Shown here: piece by piece, positions 1 through 7,941 of the stretch
Layout: each line of letters starts with the position of its first letter
Numbering within the stretch: the stretch's first letter is position 1
DNA from: Candidatus Colicola faecequi
GTDB taxonomy: Bacteria > Bacteroidota > Bacteroidia > Bacteroidales > Paludibacteraceae
Length of the DNA: 36,245 bases
Assembly (NCBI GenBank): GCA_018064985.1
Contig: JAGHUE010000031.1
Location: forward strand, 1-36,245
Reading direction: 5' to 3'
Translations under genes and position numbers: made by a program
The notes under the pieces: generated by a model
The model's input: the letters and a program-made list of their open reading frames with translations, nothing else
Told to the model about the DNA's origin: nothing
Databases searched by the model: none

Positions 1-16
1 ATAGCCGAAAGGCAAT

Positions 17-100
17 GCGCAGGTGGTGAAATTGGTATACACGCTACTTTGAGGGGGTAGTGGCTTCACGGCCGTGTGAGTTCGAGTCTCATCCTGCGCA
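17..100 (+). tRNA. tRNA-Leu (anticodon GAG)
   Basis: The acceptor stem GCGCAGG (17-23) pairs with CCTGCGC (93-99), with discriminator A100. The anticodon stem CTACT/GGTAG encloses the loop TTGAGGG, giving anticodon GAG, which reads CUC and CUU leucine codons. A long variable arm, typical of class II tRNAs such as Leu, separates the anticodon arm from the T arm (TTCGAGT loop). No CCA is encoded. A small GCC-GAAA-GGC hairpin sits just upstream at 4-13. Confidence 0.96.
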
Positions 101-102
101 CA

Positions 103-140
103 AAACAATCAGCCTCGCCAAACGGCGAGGCTGATTGTTT
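103..140. terminator. Bidirectional intrinsic terminator
   Basis: A perfect 17-bp inverted repeat (103-119 with 124-140) has the 4-base loop AAAC. The arms are A-rich on the left and T-rich on the right, so each strand can end in a U-rich tail. It lies between tRNA-Leu (plus strand) and the end of the convergent PspC gene, so it most likely ends transcription of both. Confidence 0.85.
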
Positions 141-161
141 GTATTGTCCCAATAAGTTTGC

Positions 162-1424
162 TTATTCTTCCGTTACTTCGAGTACGCCTTCCGAAGCACC
201 ATCTCCGAATTCGTCATCGAGTTGCTCGAGATTTTCCATCAGTATGGAATCTTCGAGTGTTCCTTCTTCTATCATCTGCTTGGCTTGCCCGAAAGTGATG
301 GTGTCGCCATTTACGATGATGGTTGCGTCTTCATCCATGTTCTCGAAAATGCGTTCCAACCGTTCGCCCAGATTCTCCATTTTCTCTTCGAACGAGTTGC
401 CTTCGAGTTCGCCTATCGATTTGCAGAAATTGATTCCGAAGATGAATAGGCAGATGAACGAGATGAGCCAGAGGATGATGGAAGTTGTCCAGAAGCCTTT
501 TGCCATCGGCTCATTCGTGCGATTGCGATGGATAGCCCAGGCTATCAGTACGATGATCGGGATAAGAATGGTCAGGATAGCTGCTAGTGCCCCGAACGCA
601 AATGAAGAGAATACGCCTCCGAGGTCAGCTCCCGGGAATACACCCATCAAAGCACCCATTCCGCCGAAAACCAGCCCGAATACAACTCCGAAGATAGCTA
701 CGATGAAAGGAAAACAGCAGATGCAGGCAATTGCAATTACCAGCACTTTCAGGCAGCCCCATGGGCCATCGCCTTTGTTCTGCTGCTTCAGATTGCCGTT
801 CTCGTCTACGTTCTCGCGAAGGCGTTCCACTTCCGCTTTGATATTCTCGGCCGATGGCTCTTCTCCTCGCATCTCCAGTCTGCGGGCTGCCGTATTGGCT
901 GCCGGAACGATCAGCCAGAGCAGCAGGTACAGGAAGAAACCGATGCCTTCGAGGAAGAGCAGAAGAGCTACTACGAGGCGAACCCATACGACGTCGATGC
1001 CGATCAGTTGTGCGAGTCCGGAGCATACGCCACCGATTACCTGGTGGTCGGTATCGCGGTAAAAACGCTTCTTGCGGGCCGGCTGTGCAGGTTGCGGTTC
1101 GGAGGTGGTGTTTGCCTCTTTGCCGTTTGCCGTTTCCGTTTCTTCCGAAGCCTCTTCGCCGTCGGTTATCATTTCGGGAGAACCGAGTTGGGCGGTTACG
1201 TCATTCACGAGATTGATGTTGACTACTTCGATGTGGCCGAACTTCAGATGCTGCGAGAAAAGTTCCGCGATACGGGCTTCGATATCTTGCATTATTTCGG
1301 TCTTGCTGTCGGAGTCTTCGAGATGCGACTCGATGCTCTTGAGGTATGCGTTGAGGATTTCGTATGCGTCCTCGTCGATGTGGTAAACGATACCGGCAAG
1401 ATTGATTGTTACTGTCTGTTTCAT
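162..1424 (-). CDS. Large PspC-domain membrane protein
   Basis: This 420-residue protein has three parts. Residues 1-90 form a soluble N-terminal region (predicted helices, acidic tail). Residues 118-177 match a PspC domain (RxxxDxxIGGVCSGLAQ followed by a membrane helix). Several more hydrophobic segments follow at about 225-262, 275-298 and 311-335, then an acidic C-terminal tail from about 340. PspC domains are known from the phage-shock envelope-stress response, where PspC is an inner-membrane partner of PspA/PspB; this long architecture is common in Bacteroidetes and its exact role is not established. The gene is last in a minus-strand group with a 19-residue peptide, a PadR regulator and a second, minimal PspC protein, suggesting a PadR-controlled envelope-stress unit. 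The start follows the peptide stop by 15 bases. Confidence 0.85.
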   Translation of the reverse strand: MKQTVTINLAGIVYHIDEDAYEILNAYLKSIESHLEDSDSKTEIMQDIEARIAELFSQHLKFGHIEVVNINLVNDVTAQLGSPEMITDGEEASEETETANGKEANTTSEPQPAQPARKKRFYRDTDHQVIGGVCSGLAQLIGIDVVWVRLVVALLLFLEGIGFFLYLLLWLIVPAANTAARRLEMRGEEPSAENIKAEVERLRENVDENGNLKQQNKGDGPWGCLKVLVIAIACICCFPFIVAIFGVVFGLVFGGMGALMGVFPGADLGGVFSSFAFGALAAILTILIPIIVLIAWAIHRNRTNEPMAKGFWTTSIILWLISFICLFIFGINFCKSIGELEGNSFEEKMENLGERLERIFENMDEDATIIVNGDTITFGQAKQMIEEGTLEDSILMENLEQLDDEFGDGASEGVLEVTEE

Positions 1425-1439
1425 AATGGTCAGTTTGTG

Positions 1440-1499
1440 TTAGATAAGTGAGCCGCAACTGATGAAAATGCTGATGGCGGCTATGACAATAGAGGTCAT
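1440..1499 (-). CDS. 19-residue hydrophobic peptide, translationally coupled to padR
   Basis: The frame runs from ATG at 1499 to TAA at 1440 and encodes a peptide that starts MTSIVIAAISIF and ends in SCGSLI. It is almost wholly hydrophobic, long enough for about one short membrane helix, and has one cysteine at residue 15. Its ATG overlaps the padR stop codon as ATGA, a classic coupling arrangement, and its stop lies 15 bases before the large PspC gene. The position in a compact operon and the overlap support translation; the function is unknown. A chance short frame cannot be excluded without conservation data. Confidence 0.5.
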   Translation of the reverse strand: MTSIVIAAISIFISCGSLI

Positions 1500-1822
1500 G
1501 GTTTATGTGTTATAGTGTTTATGGCTGTGCTGATGGAGTCCCATTCTTTCTCGAGCTCTGCGATGAGTGCCAGCCCTTCTTCCGTGATGCAGAAGTATTT
1601 TCGTGGAGGTCCGGAAGTGGATTCCTGCCAGCGGTAGCTGAGCAATCCTGCGTTTTTCATTCGGGTAAGAAGCGGATAGAGCGTTCCTTCCACGACGAGC
1701 AGGTTGGCATTTTTGAGTTCTTCGAGTATCTCGGTTGCATATACCTCACGGGATTGGATAATCTCCAGGATGCAGTATTCGAGGATACCCTTTCGCATCT
1801 GCGATTTGATGTTGTCTATCAT
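1496..1822 (-). CDS. PadR-family transcriptional regulator
   Basis: This 108-residue protein is a typical short PadR regulator. It has a winged helix-turn-helix domain over residues 5-82, with the family signature EGTLYPLLTRM at 45-55 (recognition helix) and a basic wing around SGPPRKYFCIT (70-80). A C-terminal helix (82-104) should form the dimer. PadR proteins are usually repressors that respond to small molecules or cell-envelope stress and often control the membrane-protein genes beside them. Here it lies between a minimal PspC gene upstream and the peptide and large PspC gene downstream on the same strand, so it probably regulates this operon. Confidence 0.88.
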   Translation of the reverse strand: MIDNIKSQMRKGILEYCILEIIQSREVYATEILEELKNANLLVVEGTLYPLLTRMKNAGLLSYRWQESTSGPPRKYFCITEEGLALIAELEKEWDSISTAINTITHKP

Positions 1823-1931
1823 TATTTAGTCTGTTTAGGGTTGATAAATAGGTTTAATGGCAATGAGAGTTGTCAGGGTCGTGCTTCCCTGATGTGCACT
1901 TTCTTGATGGGGAGTGCTATTCTGCCCCGGG

Positions 1932-2123
1932 TTATGCTTCCTTGTTCGGCATGATGAGCGCGAGGATAATGTAGAGGATGAGGCCCGGGAAGCCGGCAAG
2001 GAAAGCGCTGCAGAGCGCATAGATTACGCGAACGATAGTAGGATCCATACCTGCATATTCAGCAATACCTGCGCAAACGCCTGCGAGTTTTTTGTCGTTG
2101 GACTTGGTGAGTTTCTTTTCCAT
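1932..2123 (-). CDS. Minimal PspC-domain protein
   Basis: The 63 residues are essentially a stand-alone PspC domain: a basic N-terminus, the motif KLAGVCAGIAEY at 12-23, and a hydrophobic segment at about 31-58 ending in a short charged tail. It is probably a small inner-membrane protein of the phage-shock type. It is the first gene of the minus-strand group and has its own promoter at 2247-2277. The 109 bases between it and padR contain no obvious terminator, so co-transcription is likely. Confidence 0.87.
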   Translation of the reverse strand: MEKKLTKSNDKKLAGVCAGIAEYAGMDPTIVRVIYALCSAFLAGFPGLILYIILALIMPNKEA

Positions 2124-2154
2124 AATTGTAGTGTTTTAGTGTTTATGTATTTTG

Positions 2155-2178
2155 TTAATTGTAATTGTAATTGTAATT
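2155..2178. repeat. Short tandem repeat of gtaatt
   Basis: Three perfect copies of the hexamer gtaatt (2161-2178) follow one degenerate copy. The run lies in the untranslated leader of the minimal PspC gene, about 30 bases from its start codon. Such hexamer runs can vary in copy number by slippage; nothing else is known of this one. Confidence 0.6.
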
Positions 2179-2246
2179 GGTGCAATTTGCAGTTTGCCGT
2201 TGCGGAAGAAGAGGCTGTTTTGCTGTTCCTTTTCCGAATGACGATG

Positions 2247-2277
2247 CAAAATTATATAAAAATTTAGAACTATGCAA
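2247..2277 (-). promoter_or_regulatory. Promoter of the PspC/PadR group
   Basis: Read on the minus strand, TTGC (2277-2274) is followed after 19 bases by TAATTTTG (2254-2247). This fits the Bacteroidetes primary-sigma consensus (TTTG, 19-21 bases, TAnnTTTG). It lies about 120 bases upstream of the minimal PspC start. Confidence 0.6.
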
Positions 2278-2365
2278 TACATAGTACTAGAAAAGTGTAA
2301 TATTTTGTGAAATAGATATTGTTTTTCGGTTTTTTGTTATGTTTAGGTTGCAAAATGCGTAAAAA

Positions 2366-2397
2366 TTTGGCGTTTCGGGTTAAAATTACTATCTTTG
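2366..2397 (+). promoter_or_regulatory. Promoter of guanine deaminase
   Basis: TTTG (2366-2369) is followed after 20 bases by TATCTTTG (2390-2397), a full match to the Bacteroidetes promoter consensus. The transcript would begin about 50 bases before the start codon at 2453. Confidence 0.75.
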
Positions 2398-2452
2398 CCG
2401 AGACAAAAAAGAACACGAGCTTCCGAAAAGCTCTCAATAATATCAGACAGAA

Positions 2453-3736
2453 ATGAAGATTTACAAAGCGAATATTGTTTTTACTCCGACGAAGGACCGT
2501 TTTGAGGTATTGGAAGGCGGCTATGTGGCTGTGACGGATGAAGGACTGGTGGAGGGAACGTATGAAACGTTGCCCGAGCACCTGCAGGGAGTGGCGGTCC
2601 GGGATTTCGGCAACCGATTGCTTATCCCCGCGTTCTGTGACTTGCACGTGCATGCGCCCCAGTACAGAAATATGGGTCTGGCTATGGATATGGAGCTGCT
2701 GCCCTGGCTGAATGCGTATACGTTTCCGGAAGAGAAGAAGTTTTCCGATCTGAAATATGCGGAAAAGATCTACAGACGGTTTGTGCATGAGCTCTGGATG
2801 CAGGGCACCATGCGAAGTGCCGTATTTGCGACCATTCACCCGGAGGCGACTCTGCTGCTTGCCGATCTGTTCAAGGAAACAGGCATGGGCGCGTATGTCG
2901 GGCTTGTGGGAATGAACCGCAATTGCCCGGAGGATTTGCGTAACACGACCGAGGATCTGGTGAGAGGAACGCTGGAACTGACGGAATATCTGGAGCGGAC
3001 TGCAAGGAAAGATCGCGCGGCTGTGAAGGCTATTTTGACTCCGCGTTTTGTTCCTTCCTGTACGGACGACATGCTGGAGGCATTGGGGAAACTGGCAAAA
3101 GAATACGGATTGCCCGTGCAGTCGCATCTGAGCGAGAACGTGAACGAAATCGCTTGGGTAAAAGAGTTGGAGCCGCAGGCAGAGACGTATGGCGATGCGT
3201 ATTACCGCTATGGGCTTTTCGGCCAGACGCCTACGCTGATGGCTCACTGCTGCTATTCGGACGGAAAAGAACTCGAACTGCTGAAGAAGCAGCACGTGTA
3301 TGCGGTTCATTGTCCGATGTCGAATGCGAATCTGGCTTCTGGAATGGCGCACGTGCGCACGTTCCTGGAGGAAGGAGTGCCCGTGGCGCTCGGTTCGGAT
3401 GTTTCCGGAGGCAACAACATGTCGATTCTCCGCTCTATACAGTATGCGCTTCAGGTGAGCAAGCTGCTCTATGCAGAGACGAAGGGACAGGCGGTCAATC
3501 TGACATTGAGCGAGGCGTTTTATCTGGCTACGAAGTCGGGCGGCTCGTTCTTCGGGAAGGTGGGCTCGTTCGAAAAAGGCTACGAGTTTGATGCACTGGT
3601 GGTGGATGATTCGTATCTGAATTACTTGGGTTACCCGCTGATGAACCGTATCGAGCGGTTCGTTTATCTGGGTGACGACAGAGATATTCGGGTGCGTTTC
3701 TGCAAGGGTGTGGAGATAGAAGAACCGAAAATGTAA
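2453..3736 (+). CDS. guaD: Guanine deaminase
   Basis: This 427-residue amidohydrolase should convert guanine to xanthine and ammonia in purine salvage or catabolism. The zinc-binding motif DLHVHAPQ has H65 and H67. Further family residues are H225 and E228 in QSHLSEN, H265 in MAHCCYSD, the HCPMSNANLASG block at 286-297 and D316 in LGSDVSGG. The DxHxHAxQ form and the HCPxSN block are the guanine deaminase subtype rather than cytosine deaminase or chlorohydrolase. Length is normal for bacterial GuaD. The gene is monocistronic, with its own promoter and a downstream hairpin; no purine-catabolism partner lies beside it. Confidence 0.9.
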   Translation: MKIYKANIVFTPTKDRFEVLEGGYVAVTDEGLVEGTYETLPEHLQGVAVRDFGNRLLIPAFCDLHVHAPQYRNMGLAMDMELLPWLNAYTFPEEKKFSDLKYAEKIYRRFVHELWMQGTMRSAVFATIHPEATLLLADLFKETGMGAYVGLVGMNRNCPEDLRNTTEDLVRGTLELTEYLERTARKDRAAVKAILTPRFVPSCTDDMLEALGKLAKEYGLPVQSHLSENVNEIAWVKELEPQAETYGDAYYRYGLFGQTPTLMAHCCYSDGKELELLKKQHVYAVHCPMSNANLASGMAHVRTFLEEGVPVALGSDVSGGNNMSILRSIQYALQVSKLLYAETKGQAVNLTLSEAFYLATKSGGSFFGKVGSFEKGYEFDALVVDDSYLNYLGYPLMNRIERFVYLGDDRDIRVRFCKGVEIEEPKM

Positions 3737-3741
3737 GACAG

Positions 3742-3770
3742 GAAGACCGGCAATGAGCCGGCCTTCTTTG
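3742..3770 (+). terminator. Probable terminator after guaD
   Basis: GAAG (3742-3745) plus CCGGC (3747-3751) pairs with GCCGG (3757-3761) plus CTTC (3763-3766), with one A-C mismatch and loop AATGA. The tail is only weakly T-rich (TTTG), so termination may be partial. Confidence 0.6.
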
Positions 3771-3880
3771 TGTATAGAAAGTCTTACTCAAGTCTTACTT
3801 ACGTCTTACTTTTGTCCTGCTTACTTCCTTCTGAAAGTCTGCTCGAAGTCTACTGAAAGTCTACAGTACGTCCACACGGG
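3770..3880. repeat. Degenerate 11-base tandem repeat, about ten units
   Basis: Units beginning GTCT, GTCC or similar start at 3770, 3781, 3792, 3803, 3814, 3825 (12 bases), 3837, 3848, 3859 and 3870. The best units read GTCTTACTCAA, GTCTTACTTAC and GTCTACTGAAA. Spacing is 11 bases throughout apart from the single 12-base unit. The repeat lies between the guaD hairpin and the rpsL promoter. Its function is unknown. Confidence 0.75.
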
Positions 3881-4070
3881 GAGGGAGAGAAATTTTGTGG
3901 GAAAAGGGTGAGGTCAGACAGGCTCTTGCGCGCGCGAGCGAATGCGTGCGTATTATTAGAATAGGTACGTGTATGATGCGTGTACGGGGGTGTGTATGCG
4001 AGTGCATGATAGTCAATAAGTTGTGTATTATAAGAAAAATGCATAAAAATGCAATTTTTTTGTCGAAAAA

Positions 4071-4102
4071 CTTGTGTATATCAAATATTTGTAGTAATTT
4101 TG
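4071..4102 (+). promoter_or_regulatory. Main promoter of the ribosomal supercluster
   Basis: CTTG (4071-4074) is followed after 20 bases by TAATTTTG (4095-4102), matching the Bacteroidetes consensus. Transcription would start near 4108, about 70 bases before rpsL. An A/T-rich block just upstream (4031-4062) could act like an UP element. This is the only convincing promoter I see before the terminator at 22809. Confidence 0.75.
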
Positions 4103-4178
4103 CAGTCCGGATTATGGGGTAAACTATGCCCGATCCGCAATAAGTAACTGATATATAAGAAATTAAACAAAAAGTAAG

Positions 4179-4559
<381 letters not shown>

Positions 4560-4602
4560 TCTTAGCGCGTGATAAGAAACGCAAATCCCAATTTTAACTA
4601 AC

Positions 4603-4718
4603 GTTCCCTACGCGGGAACACGAAGAAGAATGGGTTGAATAGGTTGAGTAATCCCCACGAGCTGGAGATGAAGACTGAAACCAACCAAACATCAGCGGAA
4701 AGGCAACTTGAGGCTGAT
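4603..4718 (+). promoter_or_regulatory. Structured rpsL-rpsG intercistronic RNA
   Basis: Two hairpins stand out. GTTCCC (4603-4608) pairs perfectly with GGGAAC (4614-4619), loop TACGC. ATCAGC (4691-4696) pairs with GCTGAT (4713-4718) around a gga/gag internal loop and an AAG-GCAA-CTT tip with a GNRA tetraloop. In E. coli S7 represses the str operon by binding the rpsL-rpsG intercistronic RNA, so an autoregulatory role is plausible here but is inference. Confidence 0.55.
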
Positions 4719-4742
4719 TCTTAAACAAAACAAATTACAACA

Positions 4743-5219
4743 ATGAGAAAAGCAAAACCAAAGAAACGCGTGATCCTTCCGGATCCAGTGTACGGTGAAG
4801 TAATGGTGGCTAAGTTTGTAAACCACCTTATGCTTGACGGTAAGAAGAACACCGCTTACGGTGTATTCTATACCGCTCTCGAGACTGTTGGCCAGAAGAT
4901 GGCAAGCGCTGAGAAGCCGGCCCTCGAGATCTGGAAGCAGGCTCTCGACAACATCACTCCGCTCGTAGAGGTTAAGTCCCGTCGTATCGGTGGTGCAACC
5001 TTCCAGGTTCCGACCGAAATCCGTGCTGACCGCAAGGAGTCTATTGCAATGAAGAATATGATTCTCTTTGCTCGCAAGCGCGGTGGCCACACGATGGCAG
5101 AGAAGCTCGCTGCAGAGATCATGGATGCATTCAACAATCAGGGTGGTGCATTCAAGCGTAAAGAGGATATGCACCGTATGGCTGAGGCTAACCGTGCATT
5201 CGCACACTTCCGTTTCTAA
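4743..5219 (+). CDS. rpsG: 30S ribosomal protein S7
   Basis: This 158-residue uS7 nucleates assembly of the 30S head by binding the 3' major domain of 16S rRNA and contacts E-site tRNA. The N-terminal segment [18 protein letters not shown] and the block [15 protein letters not shown] (about 83-97) are family-typical, as is the length. It lies 23 bases before fusA. S7 is a known translational repressor of its own operon in enterobacteria; the structured gap upstream makes the same idea testable here. Confidence 0.98.
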   Translation: MRKAKPKKRVILPDPVYGEVMVAKFVNHLMLDGKKNTAYGVFYTALETVGQKMASAEKPALEIWKQALDNITPLVEVKSRRIGGATFQVPTEIRADRKESIAMKNMILFARKRGGHTMAEKLAAEIMDAFNNQGGAFKRKEDMHRMAEANRAFAHFRF

Positions 5220-5242
5220 TATAATTAAGGTACACTAAAGTA

Positions 5243-7363
5243 ATGGCTAAACACGATCTTAGTTTAAACCGCAATATCGGCATTATGGCTCACATCGATG
5301 CCGGTAAGACCACTACCTCCGAGCGTATTCTTTTCTATACCGGTCTGACCCACAAAATCGGTGAGGTCCACGATGGTGCAGCAACCATGGACTGGATGGA
5401 GCAGGAGCAGGAGCGTGGTATCACCATCACTTCTGCAGCAACGACCGCTTACTGGAACTTCGAGGGTAAGAAGTATAAATTCAACCTCATTGACACTCCG
5501 GGGCACGTTGACTTCACTGCTGAGGTAGAGCGTTCTCTCCGCGTCCTCGATGGCGCAGTTGCAACTTACTGTGCTGTAGGTGGCGTTGAGCCTCAGTCTG
5601 AGACTGTATGGCGTCAGGCAGACAAGTACAATGTACCGCGTATCTGCTACGTAAACAAGATGGACCGCTCGGGTGCCGACTTCCTTGAGGTTGCTCGTCA
5701 GATTCATGACGTTCTCGGTGCAAACGCTTGCCCGATTCAGTTGCCGATCGGCGCTGAGGAGACCTTCAAGGGTGTTATTGACCTTGTAAAGATGAAAGCT
5801 ATTCTCTGGCACGATGAGACTCAGGGTGCTGAGTACAGCGTAGAAGAGATTCCTGCTGACCTTCTTGCAGAAGCAGAAGAATGGCGCGACAAGATGCTCG
5901 AGAAGTGCGCTGACTTCGATGACAATATCATGGAGAAGTACTTCGAGGATCCTTCCACCATCACCGAGGCTGAGATTCGCGCAGCTATCCGCAAGGGTAC
6001 GCTTACGATGCAGCTCTTCCCGGTAATCTGCGGTTCTTCGTTCAAGAACAAGGGTGTACAGACCATGCTCGACGCTGTTTGCGCATATCTGCCGTCTCCG
6101 CTCGATATTGAAGCTATCAAGCGTACCGATCCGCGCTACGAAGGCGAAGAGTGGATTGAGCGTCATCCGAGCGATGACGAGCCTCTTACCGCTCTTGCAT
6201 TTAAGATCGCTACCGACCCGTATGTAGGTCGTCTCTGCTATTTCCGCGTATATTCCGGTCATCTTGACGCAGGTTCTTACGTATACAATCCGCGCAGCGG
6301 CAAGAAGGAGCGTATCTCCCGTATTTTCCAGATGCACTCCAATCACCAGAACCCGGTAGAAGTTATCGGCGCAGGTGATATCGGCGCAGGCGTAGGTTTC
6401 AAGGATATCCGCACCGGTGATACTCTCTGCTCTGAGGAAGCTCCGATCGTACTCGAGTCGATCGATTTCCCGGATCCAGTGATCTCCATCTCGGTTGAGC
6501 CGAAGTCTCAGGCTGACCTCGCTAAGCTTGATAGCGGTCTCGCTAAGCTTGCTGAAGAGGACCCGACCTTCCAGGTTCGCACCGACGAGCAGTCCGGTCA
6601 GACCATTATCTCCGGTATGGGTGAGCTTCACCTCGAGATTATCGTTGACCGTCTGAAGCGTGAGTTCAAGGTAGAGTGCAACCAGGGCCGTCCGCAGGTA
6701 GCATACCGTGAGGCAATCAGCCAGGCAGTAGAGCTCCGCGAGGTTTACAAGAAGCAGTCCGGTGGTCGTGGTAAGTTTGCAGATATCATCGTTCGCGTTG
6801 AGCCTGCAAGCGACGAAGATCCGGTAGGTCTGACTTTCGTAGACGTTGTAAAGGGCGGTAACGTGCCTAAGGAATTCATCCCGTCTGTACAGAAGGGCTT
6901 CACCGCAGCAATGAAGAACGGCGTACTTGCCGGCTTCCCGCTCGATAAACTGAAGGTTACTCTTATGGACGGTTCGTTCCACCCGGTTGACTCCGATCAG
7001 CTTTCGTTCGAAGTTTGCGCTCAGATGGCATTCAAGAATGCTTGCGCAAAGGCTAAGCCTATCCTCCTCGAGCCGATTATGAAGGTAGAGGTTGTTACTC
7101 CGGAAGAATCGATGGGTGACGTAATCGGTGACTTGAACAAGCGTCGCGGTATGGTAGAAGGTATGGACACCGGTCGCAACGGCGGTCGTATCATCAAGGC
7201 CAAGGTGCCTCTGTCCGAAATGTTCGGTTATGTATCTGACCTCCGTACCATCACTTCGGGTCGTGCAACTTCCTCTATGGAGTTCTCGCACTACGATGCA
7301 CTCTCTTCGCAGCTCGCTAAGGCAGTTCTTACTGAGGCCGGCGGTCGCGTAGATCTGGTATAA
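5243..7363 (+). CDS. fusA: Elongation factor G
   Basis: This 706-residue GTPase drives translocation of tRNAs and mRNA on the ribosome. The P-loop AHIDAGKTT is at residues 16-24, followed by switch [10 protein letters not shown] and the guanine-specificity motif [10 protein letters not shown]. Domains II to V follow, including the domain IV segment around [10 protein letters not shown]. Full length and all GTP-binding motifs are intact. Its place in the str operon marks it as the canonical housekeeping EF-G rather than the second EF-G paralogue found in many Bacteroidetes. Confidence 0.98.
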   Translation: MAKHDLSLNRNIGIMAHIDAGKTTTSERILFYTGLTHKIGEVHDGAATMDWMEQEQERGITITSAATTAYWNFEGKKYKFNLIDTPGHVDFTAEVERSLRVLDGAVATYCAVGGVEPQSETVWRQADKYNVPRICYVNKMDRSGADFLEVARQIHDVLGANACPIQLPIGAEETFKGVIDLVKMKAILWHDETQGAEYSVEEIPADLLAEAEEWRDKMLEKCADFDDNIMEKYFEDPSTITEAEIRAAIRKGTLTMQLFPVICGSSFKNKGVQTMLDAVCAYLPSPLDIEAIKRTDPRYEGEEWIERHPSDDEPLTALAFKIATDPYVGRLCYFRVYSGHLDAGSYVYNPRSGKKERISRIFQMHSNHQNPVEVIGAGDIGAGVGFKDIRTGDTLCSEEAPIVLESIDFPDPVISISVEPKSQADLAKLDSGLAKLAEEDPTFQVRTDEQSGQTIISGMGELHLEIIVDRLKREFKVECNQGRPQVAYREAISQAVELREVYKKQSGGRGKFADIIVRVEPASDEDPVGLTFVDVVKGGNVPKEFIPSVQKGFTAAMKNGVLAGFPLDKLKVTLMDGSFHPVDSDQLSFEVCAQMAFKNACAKAKPILLEPIMKVEVVTPEESMGDVIGDLNKRRGMVEGMDTGRNGGRIIKAKVPLSEMFGYVSDLRTITSGRATSSMEFSHYDALSSQLAKAVLTEAGGRVDLV

Positions 7364-7389
7364 AAAACCAAACATGTTGCAACTAAAAT

Positions 7390-7457
7390 TCCTGGGTGTC
7401 TCCAAAAAAGACGCCTGGGATTTAGTGCGCAAAACCGAATACTGCCGAAAACCGGTT
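7390..7457 (+). promoter_or_regulatory. Hairpin leader between fusA and rpsJ
   Basis: Bases 7390-7400 pair with 7410-7420 over 11 positions (three G-U pairs), with a 9-base A-rich loop. A second, weaker stem pairs AACCG (7433-7437) with CGGTT (7453-7457). The 157-base gap has no promoter match, so this is RNA inside the long transcript. In E. coli L4 controls the S10 operon through the leader upstream of rpsJ; a similar function is possible but unproven. Confidence 0.45.
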
Positions 7458-7520
7458 CTCCAAGCGTATGACTCTTTGAAGAAATCGGTCGAGGCAATTA
7501 ACAACAAACAAAACAAAATT

Positions 7521-7826
7521 ATGAGTCAGAAAATTCGTATCAAACTGAAATCTTACGATCACAACTTGGTAGACAAGTCTGCTGACAAGATCGTAAAGAC
7601 CGTAAAAGCTACCGGTGCAGTTGTCAGCGGTCCTATTCCATTGCCAACTCACAAGCGTATCTTCACTGTAAACCGCTCCACCTTCGTAAACAAGAAGAGC
7701 CGTGAGCAGTTCGAACTCTCCAGCTACAAGCGCCTTATCGACATCTATCAGAGCAACGCCAAGACCGTTGAAGCCCTGATGAAGCTCGAGCTTGCAAGTG
7801 GTGTAGAAGTAGAAATCAAGGTTTAA
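7521..7826 (+). CDS. rpsJ: 30S ribosomal protein S10
   Basis: This 101-residue uS10 is a component of the 30S head and, with NusB, of transcription antitermination complexes. It starts [14 protein letters not shown] and contains the block [21 protein letters not shown] chose ATG 7521 because it gives the normal family length; an in-frame ATG at 7374 would add 49 residues that have no family counterpart and that overlap a strong RNA hairpin. First gene of the S10 group. Confidence 0.97.
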   Translation: MSQKIRIKLKSYDHNLVDKSADKIVKTVKATGAVVSGPIPLPTHKRIFTVNRSTFVNKKSREQFELSSYKRLIDIYQSNAKTVEALMKLELASGVEVEIKV

Positions 7827-7849
7827 TACCCCAACAATCAACAGAGAGT

Positions 7850-7922
7850 GCTTACCCTCCAGCTATTGAGAGCTATGGTAAGCCGCCTCAATCTATTAAC
7901 AAGAAGGTCAAGCGTGACCTTC
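7850..7922 (+). promoter_or_regulatory. Structured rpsJ-rplC intercistronic RNA
   Basis: GCTTACC (7850-7856) pairs perfectly with GGTAAGC (7877-7883) around an inner AGCT/AGCT stem with loop ATTGAG. A second hairpin pairs GAAGGTCA (7903-7910) with TGACCTTC (7915-7922), loop AGCG, ending 19 bases before the rplC start. It is placed where it could control translation of rplC and rplD. The ligand is unknown. Confidence 0.5.
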
Positions 7923-7941
7923 ACAAAACAAAACATTTGAA

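Larger units (their letters stand above)
2124..2452. other. Divergent intergenic region with two promoters
   Basis: This 329-base gap separates the minus-strand PspC/PadR group from guanine deaminase on the plus strand. It contains a promoter for each direction (2247-2277 minus, 2366-2397 plus) and a short gtaatt repeat at 2155-2178. The rest is AT-rich and I see no gene in it. Confidence 0.8.
3737..4178. other. Gene-free region before the ribosomal supercluster
   Basis: This 442-base gap holds the guaD terminator, a tandem repeat with an 11-base period (3770-3880), a purine-rich stretch (3878-3892), several alternating purine-pyrimidine tracts (3927-4008), an AT-rich block with a small inverted repeat (4035-4060) and the rpsL promoter. 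The short frames it contains overlap these elements and look non-coding. Confidence 0.75.

Noticed and set aside
3770-3880. CRISPR array
   Set aside because: Units are 11 bases and contiguous, with no spacers and no cas genes nearby.
3895-4122. 75-residue frame before rpsL
   Set aside because: It is Cys-rich with odd composition and covers the alternating tracts and the rpsL promoter.
5264-7516. 750-residue antisense frame opposite fusA
   Set aside because: It is a mirror of strong codon bias in fusA, has no recognisable domain and no promoter.
7374-7520. In-frame 49-residue N-terminal extension of S10
   Set aside because: Family length is 101 residues from ATG 7521, and the extension overlaps a strong RNA hairpin.
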